Source: Hyaloraphidium curvatum (taxonomy: Eukaryota; Monoblepharomycota; Hyaloraphidiomycetes; Hyaloraphidiales; Hyaloraphidiaceae). From it: 64,000 nucleotides of DNA. The stretch covers positions 1 through 64,000 of the forward strand of contig JAIVFI010000003.1 of NCBI GenBank assembly GCA_025558095.1, written 5' to 3'. Below the pieces are notes generated by a model that was not told where the DNA came from, did not search any database, and was given only the letters and a program-made list of their open reading frames with translations. Position numbers and translations under genes: made by a program. Shown here piece by piece: positions 1 to 10,519 of the stretch (the first letter of the stretch is position 1; each line of letters begins with the position of its first letter).

Positions 1-716
1 AGTGGACGGGCTGGAGCCGCCGGGGGAGGCCCGTGCCCGCTCGGGCTCGCTGCCTTCCTTGAGCAGCCTCTCCGCGTTGTCGGCATACATCCTGGAGAGC
101 GCATCGCGGTCCGCTGCCGACCAGCCGGGCAAATCAGCGGTGTTGACGCCGTTGGAGGCCATCGCGGCGAGGAGGGCGGTGGGACGCCTCCCCTCGCCGT
201 ACACGCTGGAAGTTCCCTCGAGGAAGGCCTTCTCGATCGTCTGCCGGTGAACCAGAGGGGCGTGGAGGTGCGATGAGTCCCAGAAGGCAGAGACGCAGGC
301 AAAGAGGACGTCCGGCGGCGGGTTCCCCCGCGAGGACGGGCGCCAGCCGTCCGTTTGGGACGCCGTCCTCGCGTGGGGTGCGGCCGCGTTCGAGCCCCGA
401 CGGCCCTCGCCGACCAGCGGCAGGGACGACGACGGAACGCCGCCGAGCCATTCGCGAACGCGCCGGCGGCGGCCGCCGGGTTGTGGGGGGACGCACGACC
501 GCCCGGTGCGGCGGCAGCGGGCGCACGTCGGTGAGCCGTTGTCGTATTCACACTTCTTCTGTTAAAGCACGACCCCGGTCAGATTCCGGCAGGAGATTGG
601 CCGGGAAACCGGAAAATTGCCTTCTGAATCCAGCAGGTCGCACATGCCGGCCTGGGCGCCGGGAGCGCAGGCGCGTGCTGCTGCTGCGGGGACAGCGACC
701 CGTCGGAGGAGCCCAT
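1..716 (-). CDS. Zn2Cys6 fungal transcription factor, N-terminal part (runs off left edge)
   Basis: Binuclear zinc-cluster DNA-binding regulator of the Gal4 type, expected in the nucleus. Exons are 716..621 and 558..1, giving 218 residues in the window. The six zinc ligands are C25, C28, C35, C44, C47 and C54, spaced C-x2-C-x6-C-x8-C-x2-C-x6-C, and are followed by a basic RRRRVREW stretch. Residues from about 110 (PPPDVLFACVSAFWDSSHLH, then LVHRQTIEKAF) resemble the start of the fungal-specific transcription factor middle domain. The 62-nt intron (620..559) splits the zinc cluster and begins with GC, not GT. It is needed to join the first two cysteines to the other four in frame. The chosen ATG at 716 is the nearest one upstream of the first cysteine. 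Target genes are unknown. The gene is divergent from the VOC gene. Confidence 0.82.
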
Positions 717-1653
717 CGCGTGGGCGGTCGGTTTTCGGCCGTCGGTGGCCGGCGGCCGGACGCGGTCGCGATGGCGTATGTGGCTGGGCGGCGCAAGGCC
801 AGACCTCGTCCCCCGGATCTTGGCGGACCGCGACGAAAAGACGAATTCAAGGAACGGAAAGATGGCAGCCAAATGCTGGCAGTGAATCGAACGAAATGAT
901 GCGTCGGATGCACCTGCAGAGTTCGTCTGCCCGGTTCTCGGTCGGAGAGGACACCGCTCAGGGTGCCGACCGGGGTCCATCGTTGGGACAACCCTCGGCG
1001 ACAGCAGAACACGAACTGGCTACCGGCGCCACCGGGATGGCATCTCCTATCATCGCGCTTCTCGACAAATCTGATGTCGGGGTCGGCCATATAAATCGCG
1101 GTGGCGCGGGGAGGGCGGCCGGACGGGGGCTTCTCGGCTGCGCTCAGCCGGAGAGAATTACACCGCATAGCGACGGTGGCCGCCCGTCCGAAGTCCGCCC
1201 GCGGTCCTCAAGTTGCAACGGACCTGCGATTCGGGACTGTGGTCGCTGGAGCAGATGTTGGTCCGGGGTCGCAAGATGGCCGGGCGGTGCAGGCCGTGGT
1301 CCAATCCCCTCCGCTGCGGCGCCTTCTCACATTACGATGTCGGTAGAGGCTCTTTCGGCAGCACCATAATGGCGACAGATCTCTTGCTGGAGACCAGCTC
1401 ATCGCGTAAGCCTCCTGTTCGGACGGGTGCACCGGGGCAGGCGCACGAAGGCCGCAATCTGCTGGGAGCGCTCCGTCCTCGCTGGACTTCCAGCGACGCC
1501 TGCGATTATGCGCTTGGTCATTGTTCCTCTCCGGAAAATTGATCAGCACGACAATGTGCGGCACGCGCGGGACGCGCGAGGGCGGCGACTCGCCTCCCGT
1601 CTCCCAAACTGCCACCTGTCCCCGGCGTTTCCGTTCCCTCCCCCACGCCCAAA
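717..1653. other. Intergenic region between divergent genes
   Basis: About 940 bp separate the zinc-cluster factor (-) and the VOC gene (+), so both promoters should lie here. An AT-rich TATA-like string (ATATAAAT) occurs near 1088. No coding stretch with convincing composition was seen on either strand. Confidence 0.4.
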
Positions 1654-2872
1654 ATGGCACCCTCCAACATCGGCTTCCTCGAGCACGTCAACCTCACCGT
1701 GCCCAAGGGCCCCGAGGCGCACGCCCTCGCGCGGGCCTTCTACTTTGGGGTCCTGGGCTGCGCCGAGGATCCCAGGCCTGTTCAGCTCATGGGCAGGCAC
1801 GGCGGGCTTCTGTGGGCCAATGCGGGCCTCCAGCAGTTCCACCTGCCCGCGGCGGAGCAGGCGCAGGTGCTTCGTGGCCGGATCGTGATCGAGGTGGCGG
1901 ACCTGGACGCGGTGGCGGGCAACGCCGAGCGCGCCATGAGGGACGGCACCTTCCGCCGCACCGAGTTCTCGATGCGGAGGGTGCAGTACGCGCCGCCGCT
2001 CGCTTTCGAGGGGGCCAAGGACGCGCTGCTGCTCACGTGCCCGTGGGGGAACAAAATCGTCGCGGTAGAGGCAGCGCCGGCTGAGGGGCTGGCCGCCGAC
2101 AAGGCCCGTTGGATCAATCCGCACGATGCCGTGAGGAGCAAAGGACACCCCAAGCTCGAGGGCGAGGGGCCCACCCTGGCCAGTGGGTTCCCCCGGCGCC
2201 CGTCTCCCCCTTATCTCACGGCTCGCCCGCCCCCTTTAGCCGGAATCCGTGCCGTAGAGTTCTCCGTCCCCGCGCCCGCCCTCCCCCACATTGCCCGGCA
2301 CTTCCGCGACCTCCTCGGTGCCAAAGTCTCCTCGGTCAACCTCTCCGAGTCGATCCCCGGGGACGGCGGCGAGGAGGTCGGGCGGAGGCTGGGGGTCGTC
2401 GCGTGGGTCGGGCCACGGAACGAGCAGTGGATCTCGTTCGCGGAGCACCCGGGGGCGGAGCGGTGGGCGTACGACGGGCACCACCTCGCGCTGTGGGTCC
2501 TGCGCGCGCCGGGCGGGGCTTTGCTGATGTGCCCCGTGACCGACCCTCCCCTCACTCCGCATTCTCGCGTTCCCCTTCCCTCCCCGCCCTGCCGCGCGGT
2601 TGCCGCCGCCCTCCAGGTACATCGGCGCCTTCGAAGCCTCCCACGATCTCGCCGCCTCCCGGCGCCTCATCTTCGCCGACCACAAGTTCCAGCACCTGGA
2701 CCGCGCCGAGGACTGGGAGAAGGTGCAGCAGTACCGACTCCTCGAGATTTCCGACGGGGAGGGCAAGCGCGCGTGGGAGATCGAGCTGGAGGTCAGGTCG
2801 TTCGCGAACAGGTTCTGCCCGGTGGTCAGGGAGGCGGTGGAGGGAGGGGAGGGCGAGGCGGCGAGACTATGA
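1654..2872 (+). CDS. VOC-fold (glyoxalase/dioxygenase-like) protein
   Basis: Protein of 345 residues from exons 1654..2182, 2240..2492 and 2617..2872. Two vicinal-oxygen-chelate modules are apparent. The first spans about residues 8-135 (FLEHVNLTVP, ARAFYFGVLG, FHLP) and the second about 178-300 (RAVEFSVPAPAL, HFRDLLGAKVSS, YDGHHLALY). Paired beta-alpha-beta modules with a His at each module start and a closing Glu/His are typical of the family. Both introns (57 and 124 nt) have GTGGGT donors, and the second is supported by the phase needed to join HHLAL to YIGAFEAS. Family members include glyoxalase I, extradiol dioxygenases and antibiotic-binding proteins. The substrate cannot be told from sequence. 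The start is the first ATG of the open frame and directly precedes the domain. Confidence 0.8.
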
Positions 2873-3013
2873 GGCCGGCGGGTGTCTTTCTTTGGTGGCC
2901 ATTCCTTTCTGCACATATCGTTTGCGTCGCGAAGCAATCGTGTCGTTCGCGACCGACGCGTCAATCGCCCTCGGCACGCACGCCGCCTCATGCCTCCATG
3001 CCTCGGCCGGTCC

Positions 3014-6000
3014 TCACCCAAACAGGTTCCGCCTGTAGCTGTCCACCATCGAGTCGAACCTCGCCTCCTCTCGGTCCTCCCTCCTCGCCTTCTTGGCCGG
3101 CGCCGCCGCCCCCTCCTGCTTCTTCGCCTTGTGCGGGACCTTTGCCTTGGCCGGGGGCTGCGTGGCAGGCTTCGACGCCGGCTTGGCCGCCTTTGCCATG
3201 GCCTTGCTTCCGTCCGCCCCCGCTTTCGCTGCCGGCCCCGCCTTGGCCTTCTTGCCCGGCTTGCCCACCTTCGCCGGCTTCTCAGCCCCGGCACCCCCGT
3301 CGGCCTTGCCCGGCGACCCGTCCTCCAGCTTCCGCTTCTTGGAGCTCTGGTTCCAGCGCTCGTGCCGCTGCTTCTTGCCCTTGCCCGCGGACGGTGCGTC
3401 CTCGGCGCCCTCGCGCTTGCGCTTCCCGGGCGACGCGTCGGGCCTGCCGCCCTTGCCCGCCGCGCCCTTGTCCCCGTCCCCTGCTGGGCCCGCGGCGCCG
3501 CCGGACTTGGCCTTGGCGATCTTGGCCTCCCGCTTCCTGACGATGAGCCGGTTCTCGATGGCGAACTCGACGATCGGCCGCTTCCTCGCCTCGGGGATCG
3601 CCTTGCCCTCCTCGCCGCCCTCCTTCTTCTTCTTCTTGCCAGCGGAGGCCGCGATCTCCCCCTCGGGCCCGCGCTGCAGGAGCTCGCGGTAGCAGTCCGG
3701 GTTGTTGTTGAGCCACCGCAGGCACCTCAGCGCGTCCGCGTGCGCCTCGAACTCGACGAACCCGATCCCCTTGGACCGCGGCTTGCCCGTCGCCAAGTCG
3801 ATCCGGTCCTCCTCCACCAGCAGCTTGGCCTGCTTCACCCTGCCCCCGGCCTGCTCCCCAGCATCCTCGTCCAGCGGCTCCCGCGCGCCGGAGCGGACCT
3901 CGGCGTCGAACGCCCGCACGGCCCCGCGCGCCAGCGCCTTGAGCTCCTTCTCCCCGACCCCGGCCCAGAGGTTGCGCACGCTCAGCCTGGTCTTGCTCAC
4001 GAACAGGTTCGGGTTGGCCTCGAGCTGCCTCCGCCGCTCGTCGTACGACGCCTGCCGCTTGCCCAGCTCCGCCGACGACAGCCCCTCCGCCGCCGGCGTC
4101 CCCGGAAGGACCAGCCCCTCGCGGAGCAGGTACGCGTTGCGCTTGTCCCGCGCGCGCAGCTCCTTCCTCGTCCTGCTCCCCAGCGCCGCCGAGTCCTCCC
4201 GCGAGACGGCGGGGAGCACGTGCAGGAACCTCCCGCGGAGGTGGAACGGGGTCGACAGCGCCGGCTCGGGGACGAGGATCGACCGCGCGGGCTCCTTGTC
4301 CTTGCCCTTGGCGGCGGGGGCGGCGCGGGCGGGGGGTTCGCAGGCGGCGTAGCGCGCGAGGCAGGCGGCGGAGGAAGAGGGGTCGACGAAGCGGACAAAG
4401 GCGGTGCCGCGGGGCTTGCCGGTGGCCTTGTCGAGGACGAGGCGGACGTAGCGCACCCGGCCGAACTGCGCGAACCTAAACAGGGGGGAGAGGAGGTCAG
4501 ATAGCGAAGGCGGTGGAGTCCCGGTGGGTCCCACTTCTCCTTGAGCTCCTCCTCGGTCGTCTCAAAGTCCAGGTTCCGGACAAACAGCGTCGTCCCGTCG
4601 TCCGTGTCCCCCTTCTTGGTCTCCCCGTCGGAGTCCTCCTCGGAGCCCAAAGAGGACGAGCCGTCCTCGCCCTCCGATATCTCCGCGTCCTCGTCGCCGC
4701 TCGCGTCGGACCCGTCCCCGTCCGAGCCGGCGTCCATGCCGTCGACGGTGACCTTGATCCCGTCGTCCGAGTCGGAGCTAGAGTCGGATCCCGACCCGGA
4801 ACCCGAGCTCGACCCCTCCCTGGACCCATCTTCGCCATCGTCCCCGCTCTCCTCCCCACCTTCCCCCTCCCCCTCCTTCGCCCTCACCTCCTCCCACCGC
4901 TCCCTCGGCAGGCTCCAATCCACCGCCACCCGCCTCCCCAGCATCTCCCCCCCGTTAAGGTCCATTCCCCTCACCGCGTCCGCCATGGTGGCGTACTCGA
5001 CGAACCCGAAACCCGCGGGCTTGCCCTCGTGGGTCTTGGAGACGGAGACGGAGACGGGGGCGACCGCGGGCGAGGTGGGGCCCGACGGGCGCGGGGGGAG
5101 GGTGAAGAACTTTATGAGGTGCTTCTCGCCGGCCGAAAAGTGCAGGTTGCGGACGATCAGCCGCGGGCGGGTGACCTCGACGCCGTCCACCGCCACGCGG
5201 ATGTCGCCCTGGGAGGCGGAGGCGCCGGTCGGGAGGGACCAGTCCGCGGGGCGGCCCTTGGGCGGGTGGGGCACTTCGCGGCGGGATTCGAGGGCGACGG
5301 AGATGCGGACGTCGTCGATCTTGTGCTTGTTGAGCCTGAAACGGGCGAGAAGAGGTGAGCTGTTGTGAAGCGACGGGAACGGCAAGCCCACCTTTCGACG
5401 AGGTGGTCCGAGAGCCGCTTCTCCCCCACCCTCTTCCCCTTGTCCTTCTTCTTCTTAGTCACGAACCGGTGCACGTGGTCCGGCACCTCTGCCCTGGCCC
5501 GCGTCGGATCCCCGCCGTACCCCATGACCAAAATGCGGGGGTGGAGGAAATGCTGGTAGTTCTCAGGGATCGTTTTGCGGATCTTCTTGTACAGCCGCTT
5601 GTGGTCAAGGCCGGGGGGGAGGTTGGAGAAGAGGAGGGCGGCGATGGGGACGGTGCGCTTGGAGAGGGCGGCGGCGCGCTCGGCCCTTTTGGCGGCACGG
5701 AGGGCCTTCTTTTCAGGGCCGGCGGGGAGCAGGGAATGGTTCTGTGGAAGGGGGGAGGGGATGAGCTGGGAATCGGCGGCGTCCGGCACGACCCACCACC
5801 TCGAACTTCTCTTTCTTCGCTCTGCCCCCCCCTGCCTCGTCCTCGACGCCCTCCTTCCGCAGGCTCTTGGGTTTGGCGAACTCGACCTTGATCTTGCGCT
5901 CGGCCCCCGCGGCGGCCCTGAAGTTCTTGTTGTGCAGGTCCTCGACCGCCCGCGCGGCGTCCTCGTGGATCGCGAATCTGACGAAACCAATGTCCTTGCC

Positions 6001-6363
6001 GCCCACCACGAACGCGCTCCGGATGGGGCCGATCTCGCCGAAAGAGGCCTCGAGGTCGGCCGAGGTGCAGCCGTCAGGCAGGTTGCGGACGAACAGGGTG
6101 AGCTTGGAGCGCGCGTCGGCGGGGTCGGGGGCGGCGGGGCCGGCGGAGGGGGCAGAGGGGGGAGGGGGGCCGGCCGAAGGAGGGGCGCCGGCAGCAGACG
6201 AAGCGGCCGCGGCCACCCGCGCCGCCTTCTTGGCGGTTTTCGGCTTGGCCTTGACGCCCTTCTTCTCCACGCGGTTCTCAGAAGTCGATGCGCCGGGCAG
6301 CCCCGCAGCGGGCGGCTTCCACGCCTTCTCCGGCCTCCGCTCGATCGGCTTCGGCCGCGCCAT
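3014..6363 (-). CDS. NOP4: Nop4/RBM28-like nucleolar RNA-binding protein (four RRMs)
   Basis: Large-subunit ribosome biogenesis factor, expected in the nucleolus with 27S pre-rRNA. The 1059-residue product comes from exons 6363..5797, 5741..5392, 5335..4535 and 4475..3014. RRM1 lies at about 88-155 (LFVRNL, DIGFVRFA), RRM2 at about 363-450 (LIVRNLHF, GFGFVEYA), RRM3 at about 555-640 (LFVRNLDF, GTAFVRFV) and RRM4 at about 735-850 (LSVRNLWA, GIGFVEFE). A long Asp/Glu/Ser acidic linker separates RRM2 and RRM3, and a Lys-rich tail ends in RFDSMVDSYRRNLFG, as in Nop4 and RBM28. Intron 3 falls inside RRM3 and joins ELKEK to FAQFGRVRYV. Length and domain order match the family, and the inferred role is ribosome assembly. 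A decayed copy of the 5' end of this gene lies near 13.8 kb. Confidence 0.9.
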
Positions 6364-7117
6364 CGGGGCGAAGAGGCGTGGGGAAGGCGGGCGAACGCCG
6401 GCTCGGCAATGTGGGGTTGTTTGGAAAGGGTTGTGTGCAAGCAGTGCCCCCTTTCAATCTTTCGCGCAGGACGGGCGCGCAACGGCCCCCACGGGGAGCA
6501 CGAGATCGCGCTGGAAAGTCAGCGGGCTCCGGCCGTCCTGCTTGACCATCAGGCTGACGAGGTACTCCTCCATGGTGACGTGGCGGTGCGGCAGGATGCC
6601 TCCTCCGCCGGTGGGTCGCCCGAGAGCGGGTGCCGAGCAGCGAGCTCGAAATGGGAGTGTTCGGCCGCCCAAGGCTCCCGCAGAGGCTGTCGAGAGGTCG
6701 CGCACTAAGCGGTTTCGCTGATTCGCTAGCTGCGGGGGTGCATCTCAGCCGCGGGAGCTCACTGCTCTTCCACCAGAGAGCTAGCCTCCGTCCTCGCCCC
6801 GCGGGCGCGGAGGCTGCTGGGCTCAGTCGATCGGAGCCCGCTCCTTGTGTGCAGAAGTGTGCAGCAGGGACCCCGCTCCGCGCAGGTCGCGGTGGGCTGG
6901 TCAAGCGCCGTGGGGTGCAATGTCGGTCTACTCGGTCGGCCTTCCCGTCCTCCAGCGTGGAAGGCATCCAATTTATTTCTGCCGGAAGATTGTCCTGGTC
7001 GGGTCGGAGCGTCCGGCGGGCTTCCGGTGTGCGGAGTTTGCCTCGTTCTTGGCGGTTTGCCACGCACCCGCCTGTCTCCCAACCGCGCACCTTCCTGCCC
7101 TTCGAACAGCCCCCGCC
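6364..7117. other. Intergenic region between divergent NOP4-like and SDR genes
   Basis: About 750 bp that should hold both promoters. The stretch just upstream of the NOP4-like start (6404-6440, read on the minus strand) is duplicated near 13.8 kb. Within 6469-6620 the minus strand has a coding-like fragment, listed separately. Confidence 0.4.
6469..6620 (-). pseudogene. Orphan coding-like 3' exon fragment
   Basis: The minus strand reads about 50 codons ending in TGA with strong G/C third-position bias. It contains VTMEEYLVSLMVKQDGRSP and LTFQRDLVLPVGAVARP. No upstream exon, start or splice context could be assembled, and the segment lies in the leader of the NOP4-like gene. I do not recognise the family. 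It may be a scrap of a duplicated gene, like those at 13.7-16.7 kb. Confidence 0.25.
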
Positions 7118-7998
7118 ATGTCCCGCGCGCCGCGGCTCCTCGGCACCGACGGCCGCCCGCGCGTGTGCCTCGTCACGGGCGCGTCCAAGGGCATGGGCCG
7201 CGCGCACTCGCTCGCGCTGGCGCGGGAGGGCGCGCACGTCGTGCTGACGGACCTGTCGTCGCAGACGGCCGCCGGCGAGGCCGTGGCGAAGGAGATCGAG
7301 GCGATCGGCGGCAAAGCCATCTTCCTGCCGCTGGACGTGACCAAGGAGTCGGACTGGGAGCGCGTCATCGTCGAGACCGAGCGGGCGTTCGGCGGGCTGC
7401 ACGTGCTGGTCAACAACGCCGGCGGTGCGTTCCGCGAGGAGACGCCCGAGAACATGGAGTTCGGCGAGGGATCCGCGTGGCGCAAGACGCTGGCGCTCAA
7501 CCTGGACGGCGTGGCGATGGGGACCAAGTGGGGCATGCGGCTGATGAAGAAGACCCAGGGGGCGGATCGCAAGAGCATCATCAACATCAGCTCGCTCGCG
7601 GGGCTCAAGGGGATCATCGGGAGCTACGCCTACGGGGCCGCCAAGGGGGCCGTGAACATCTACTCCAAGGTGCCCCGCCGACGCGATCGCCCCGACCCCT
7701 GCCCGCACCTGATCCCCTTCCCCCGCATCTGCAGTCCGCCGCCATCTACGCCTCCCGCTTCGGCATCAACATCAACACCGTCCACCCCGGCTCCATCCTT
7801 ACCGACTTCCACTCCAACCTCATGGGCACCACCGCCGCCGGCGCCGAGCAGGCCGACAAGATCGCGGCGCGCTCGGCGATCCGCAAGCCGCTCATGCCCG
7901 AGGACGTGAGCGGGCTGATCGTGTACCTGGCGAGCCTGGAGAGCGCGTTCGCGACGGCGACGAGCTACTCCATAGACGCCGGCATGGCCAACATGTGA
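7118..7998 (+). CDS. Short-chain dehydrogenase/reductase
   Basis: NAD(P)-dependent oxidoreductase of the classical SDR family. The 271-residue product comes from exons 7118..7669 and 7735..7998, with a 65-nt intron (GTGCCC donor) placed between YSK and SAAIYASRFGIN. Visible motifs are the cofactor glycine motif TGASKGMG (20-27), NNAG (99-102), catalytic Ser in NISSLAG (about 158-159), and Y172 with K176 in YGAAK. The C-terminal half has the expected VHPGSILTDF segment and ends SIDAGMANM. Length is typical for a soluble tetrameric SDR. The substrate is unknown. Two decayed copies of the 3' end of this gene lie in opposite orientations at 15.4-15.57 kb. Confidence 0.88.
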
Positions 7999-8108
7999 GG
8001 GGCGGGCGCGGGCTTCGGGTTGGGTTGGGCAACGCCTGGAGGGGAGGGGGATCGGACATACGTCAGGGCGCGCGTCGGCGTGCCCCGCTTTCGCCCGCGG
8101 ACACGGCG

Positions 8109-8125
8109 CCGAACGCGTGGAATCC
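8109..8125 (+). promoter_or_regulatory. Repeated motif CCGAACGCGTGGAATCC
   Basis: Exact 17-mer also present on the minus strand at 56573-56589. Related versions (CCGAACGAGGGGAATC) occur just after paralogues A (near 10001) and C (near 17658). Around this copy the match to the one near 10001 extends to about 35 bp. Function is unknown. Position about 110-120 bp before two starts suggests a promoter element. Confidence 0.4.
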
Positions 8126-8237
8126 GGGGGCATCAAGGAGAAAGGAAGAACGCGGGGGCCGATTGTGTACGAGCTTTGCGGGTGATTCATTCCCTGCCGT
8201 ATCGGTAGGCCCGCCGCGCCCGGCTCCACGTCGTGCG

Positions 8238-8672
8238 ATGGACGAAGACGCGCTCCCGCCGGCGACGGCAGACGACTTCGGAGACCGAGTCTGGCTGGCC
8301 CCGCCGGAACAGGAAGCGCGCGCGCGGCGAGCCCCGCGGACCTCCCCTTCCTCATACGGAGCACGGGGCCGGTGCTCCGCTGGTCCATGTGGACGTTCGT
8401 CAACGTCGCGCTGCGCTCCAGGCCCGCGGTGCCGTGGTTCCACTACTGCTACGGCCCGGTGACGAGCGCCGCGGTGCATTTTCCTCGCCGTCTACACGTC
8501 GATCATTTCGTCCCTCATGCGCGCCGTGGCCACCGGTTCCTTCGTGCTGATCCGCCTCTGGGGCCGGCTCCAGCTGCGCGCACTCCGAATCGCCCTTGCG
8601 GAGCTCGAAGCCTCGTTCGAGTCGCGCATCCCCCGAGAAGACCGCTGGCCCCTACGCAGCCCCGCCTCCTGA
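8238..8672 (+). pseudogene. Small membrane-type protein with two compensating frameshifts
   Basis: Coding-like segments appear in two frames. From ATG 8238 the frame reads MDEDALPPATADDFGDRVW. It then continues one frame away with PADLPFLIRSTGPVLRWSMW and VPWFHYCYGPVTSAAVHF, and returns to the first frame as FLAVYTSIISSLMRAVATGS with a stop at 8672. The return shift lies at a run of four T (8479-8482), where three T would restore the frame. The first shift lies in or near a CG-dinucleotide run around 8315-8330. Segments between the shifts are too short for introns. The middle and end look like one or two membrane segments with a helical tail. The family is not recognised. This is either a young pseudogene or a gene with two assembly errors. 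Confidence 0.45.
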
Positions 8673-9113
8673 CGCCGCGGACCGGCCGGACCTTTACGCA
8701 GTGCTACATGCCAACGCCCTCGGGAGCTGGAACCTCGCGTCGAGCCATGCAGGGTTCGCCCTGTGGCAGATTAGCGCCGACGATTTCCCCCAAAGTGTCC
8801 GCTCCAGGACGCCGGTGCCCCGGCAGTTCCGATCCCCTATCCTACCCCTATCCCCAGTTCCGTCGCGGTCGGCGACGCCGCGCGGCCGTCAAAACACCCT
8901 ATCCTCGGCGGTGCCCTGAACCGGGTGTCTCCTCCCGCATGAAAATGTGCTTTCGGTGTCGACGCTGAGCCCGAGGGCGTGTGCTGCCGCGGGGTCCGAT
9001 GCGGCCGGCCGGGGACGACGAGGGATCGGAGGGGCCCGATTAAGGCACCCTCGTGCGGCGCCCGCGATCGTACATTCGCGCGGATACCGGCGCGTCCCAA
9101 GCGGATGCGCAGC

Positions 9114-9148
9114 GGATCCGATCCGATCCGATCCGACCCGATCCGATG
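9114..9148 (+). repeat. Pentamer microsatellite (GATCC units)
   Basis: Six to seven consecutive near-perfect copies of the pentamer GATCC, one of them altered to GACCC. No function is suggested. Confidence 0.8.
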
Positions 9149-9191
9149 GCCCAGTTCGAGGGAATCAAGGGATGCGAATAAGCTCCGACGG

Positions 9192-9199
9192 TGACGTCA
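9192..9199 (+). promoter_or_regulatory. Perfect CRE/ATF site TGACGTCA
   Basis: Palindromic octamer lying 211 bp before the ATG of paralogue A. Its flanks (GACGGTGACGTCACGGG) are identical to those of the site at 16840, which sits at almost the same distance from paralogue C. ATF/CREB-type bZIP proteins bind this sequence, and one is encoded at 19758..22119. Confidence 0.55.
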
Positions 9200-9410
9200 C
9201 GGGAACACTCCGGCCGCCCCGCTGCGCGGGCTGCCCGGGCCGCATGCAACCCAGCGATGGGTCGGAAAGCGGCGAGGAGCCTCTCCCCGAGCCGGTGCTG
9301 GTGTGCGCGGGGGCCGGCCGGGTCGTCGGCCCATGACTCGCCGGCCTGGGCAATAGAAAAGGAAGCGCGAGGACCCGCATCCTCACTCAACACCGAGAAC
9401 AACACCAACG

Positions 9411-9983
9411 ATGGCGCCTCCTGCCCGCCACGCCCTCGCCGCCCTCGCCGCCCTCCTCCTTCTCGTAGCCGGCGCCGCCGCCGGCCCGGTCGCGGGCGGC
9501 GCGGCCCTGTTCCGCCGGTCGTGCGCCGACTGCTCCGACGCCGAGTTCTGGTGCGCCGCCGCCCCTGTTGCTTGCCCGCTTCCGATCTGATGGGCGCATT
9601 CTTCCCGTTGCCAGCGAGTTCGCCTACCCCGGCACCCCGGCCGACCACGTCGCCTGCGTCGCCCACTCCTCCGCCAGGAGCCTCTACCGCCGCTACGGTG
9701 CGCCCTCCCTCCACGCGGCCCCGTCCCCGCCCTGACCCTTCCCCCCTTCACAGCCGCCGGCCCCACAACCTGCCCAGGCCGCGGCTGCACCGCAGGCACC
9801 GGCCAAAGCTTCGCCTTCAACGTGGCCACCCCCGCCGCCTGCCTCGCGCTTTGCACGGGGAGCTGCACAGTGGCGGACTGGGAACCGGAAGAAATCTGCA
9901 TTAAGTACGCATCGTGCACCACGTGGGTTGCAAGCGGGGGGTCGGTGGTGTACGTCAAGGCGCCGTCGACGTGTCCCGCCTAG
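9411..9983 (+). CDS. Secreted Cys-rich protein, paralogue A
   Basis: Predicted secreted protein of 150 residues from exons 9411..9550, 9615..9697 and 9754..9983. A signal peptide (MAPPARHALAALAALLLLVA) is followed by the family motif FRRSCADC, then EFAYPGTPADHVAC and SLYRRY. The C-terminal module has ACLALCTGSCTVADW and ends APSTCPA. Intron 1 is phase 2 and intron 2 is phase 1, both with GTGCGC donors, exactly as in the two paralogues at 13972..14548 and 17065..17641. At least ten cysteines follow the signal peptide, which suggests disulfide bonds. I do not recognise the family. Its 3' flank is shared with paralogue C, so the two are segmental duplicates. Confidence 0.75.
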
Positions 9984-10120
9984 CGGAGAGAGGGGCGGCG
10001 CCGAACGAGGGGAATCTGGGAGCATCGAGACGGAAGAATGCAAAGGAACAATGGAAAAAAGGCATCCAGATTCTTTTGCGGGCGATGCATCGGCGGCGCA
10101 AACTGGGTGATGGCCGCGAT
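9984..10120. repeat. 3' flank shared by paralogues A and C
   Basis: The sequence just after the stop of paralogue A is clearly related to 17642-17760 after paralogue C. Both contain GGCGGCGCCGAACGAGGGGA followed by ATCTGGGAG, and further on TTCTTTTGC and GGCGATGCATCG. This defines the downstream edge of a duplicated segment. Confidence 0.7.
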
Positions 10121-10229
10121 CTCAGGCACCACGGTTGCGTGGGCAGAAATCCATCCGTTGCCGCCCCGTGGCGAGCCGGAATATTCCCGTCCCGATCCGT
10201 CGCAAGCACGCCGAGGCCAAGGCTTCCAA

Positions 10230-10400
10230 GCGCGCAGGCAGGGGATCCGGACGGCGTCGCCGAAGGGAGCTTCTGCGCCGCGTGCCTGTCGACCTCGAGC
10301 GATCGCGGCCGCGGGATGCAGCGCTATGTGAGGTGCAAGGCCGCGCGGTACAACTCTGAAGATTGTCAAAAGAGCGATTAGCCGAGGCACAAAGGGCTTT
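10230..10400 (+). pseudogene. Degenerate MYND-type zinc finger fragment (copy 1)
   Basis: One frame reads GVAEGSFCAAC, then GMQRYVRCKAARYNSEDCQK, followed by TAG (10379-10381) and PRHKG. This is the MYND finger pattern, but a zinc-ligand Cys has become Tyr (QRY), another is replaced (YNS for CCS) and the conserved Trp of the D-W-P-x-H-K motif is a stop. Upstream homology to copy 2 is visible only in another frame. It is a broken relic of the gene represented by copy 2. Confidence 0.55.
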
Positions 10401-10519
10401 GCGTGTCGAAGGACAGGGGAAAGTGAGGCGTCCGAATCAGATCAGACGTAGCTACGCGATCGCACGCTAGCGAGAATGTGATGTAGAGGCTAGAAAGAAA
10501 CTCTGCAAAGGACGTACTT

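Larger units (their letters stand above)
8673..9410. other. Intergenic region upstream of secreted Cys-rich paralogue A
   Basis: About 740 bp with no convincing coding stretch. It contains a short pentamer array (9114-9148) and a perfect TGACGTCA site (9192-9199), both listed separately. Confidence 0.4.
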
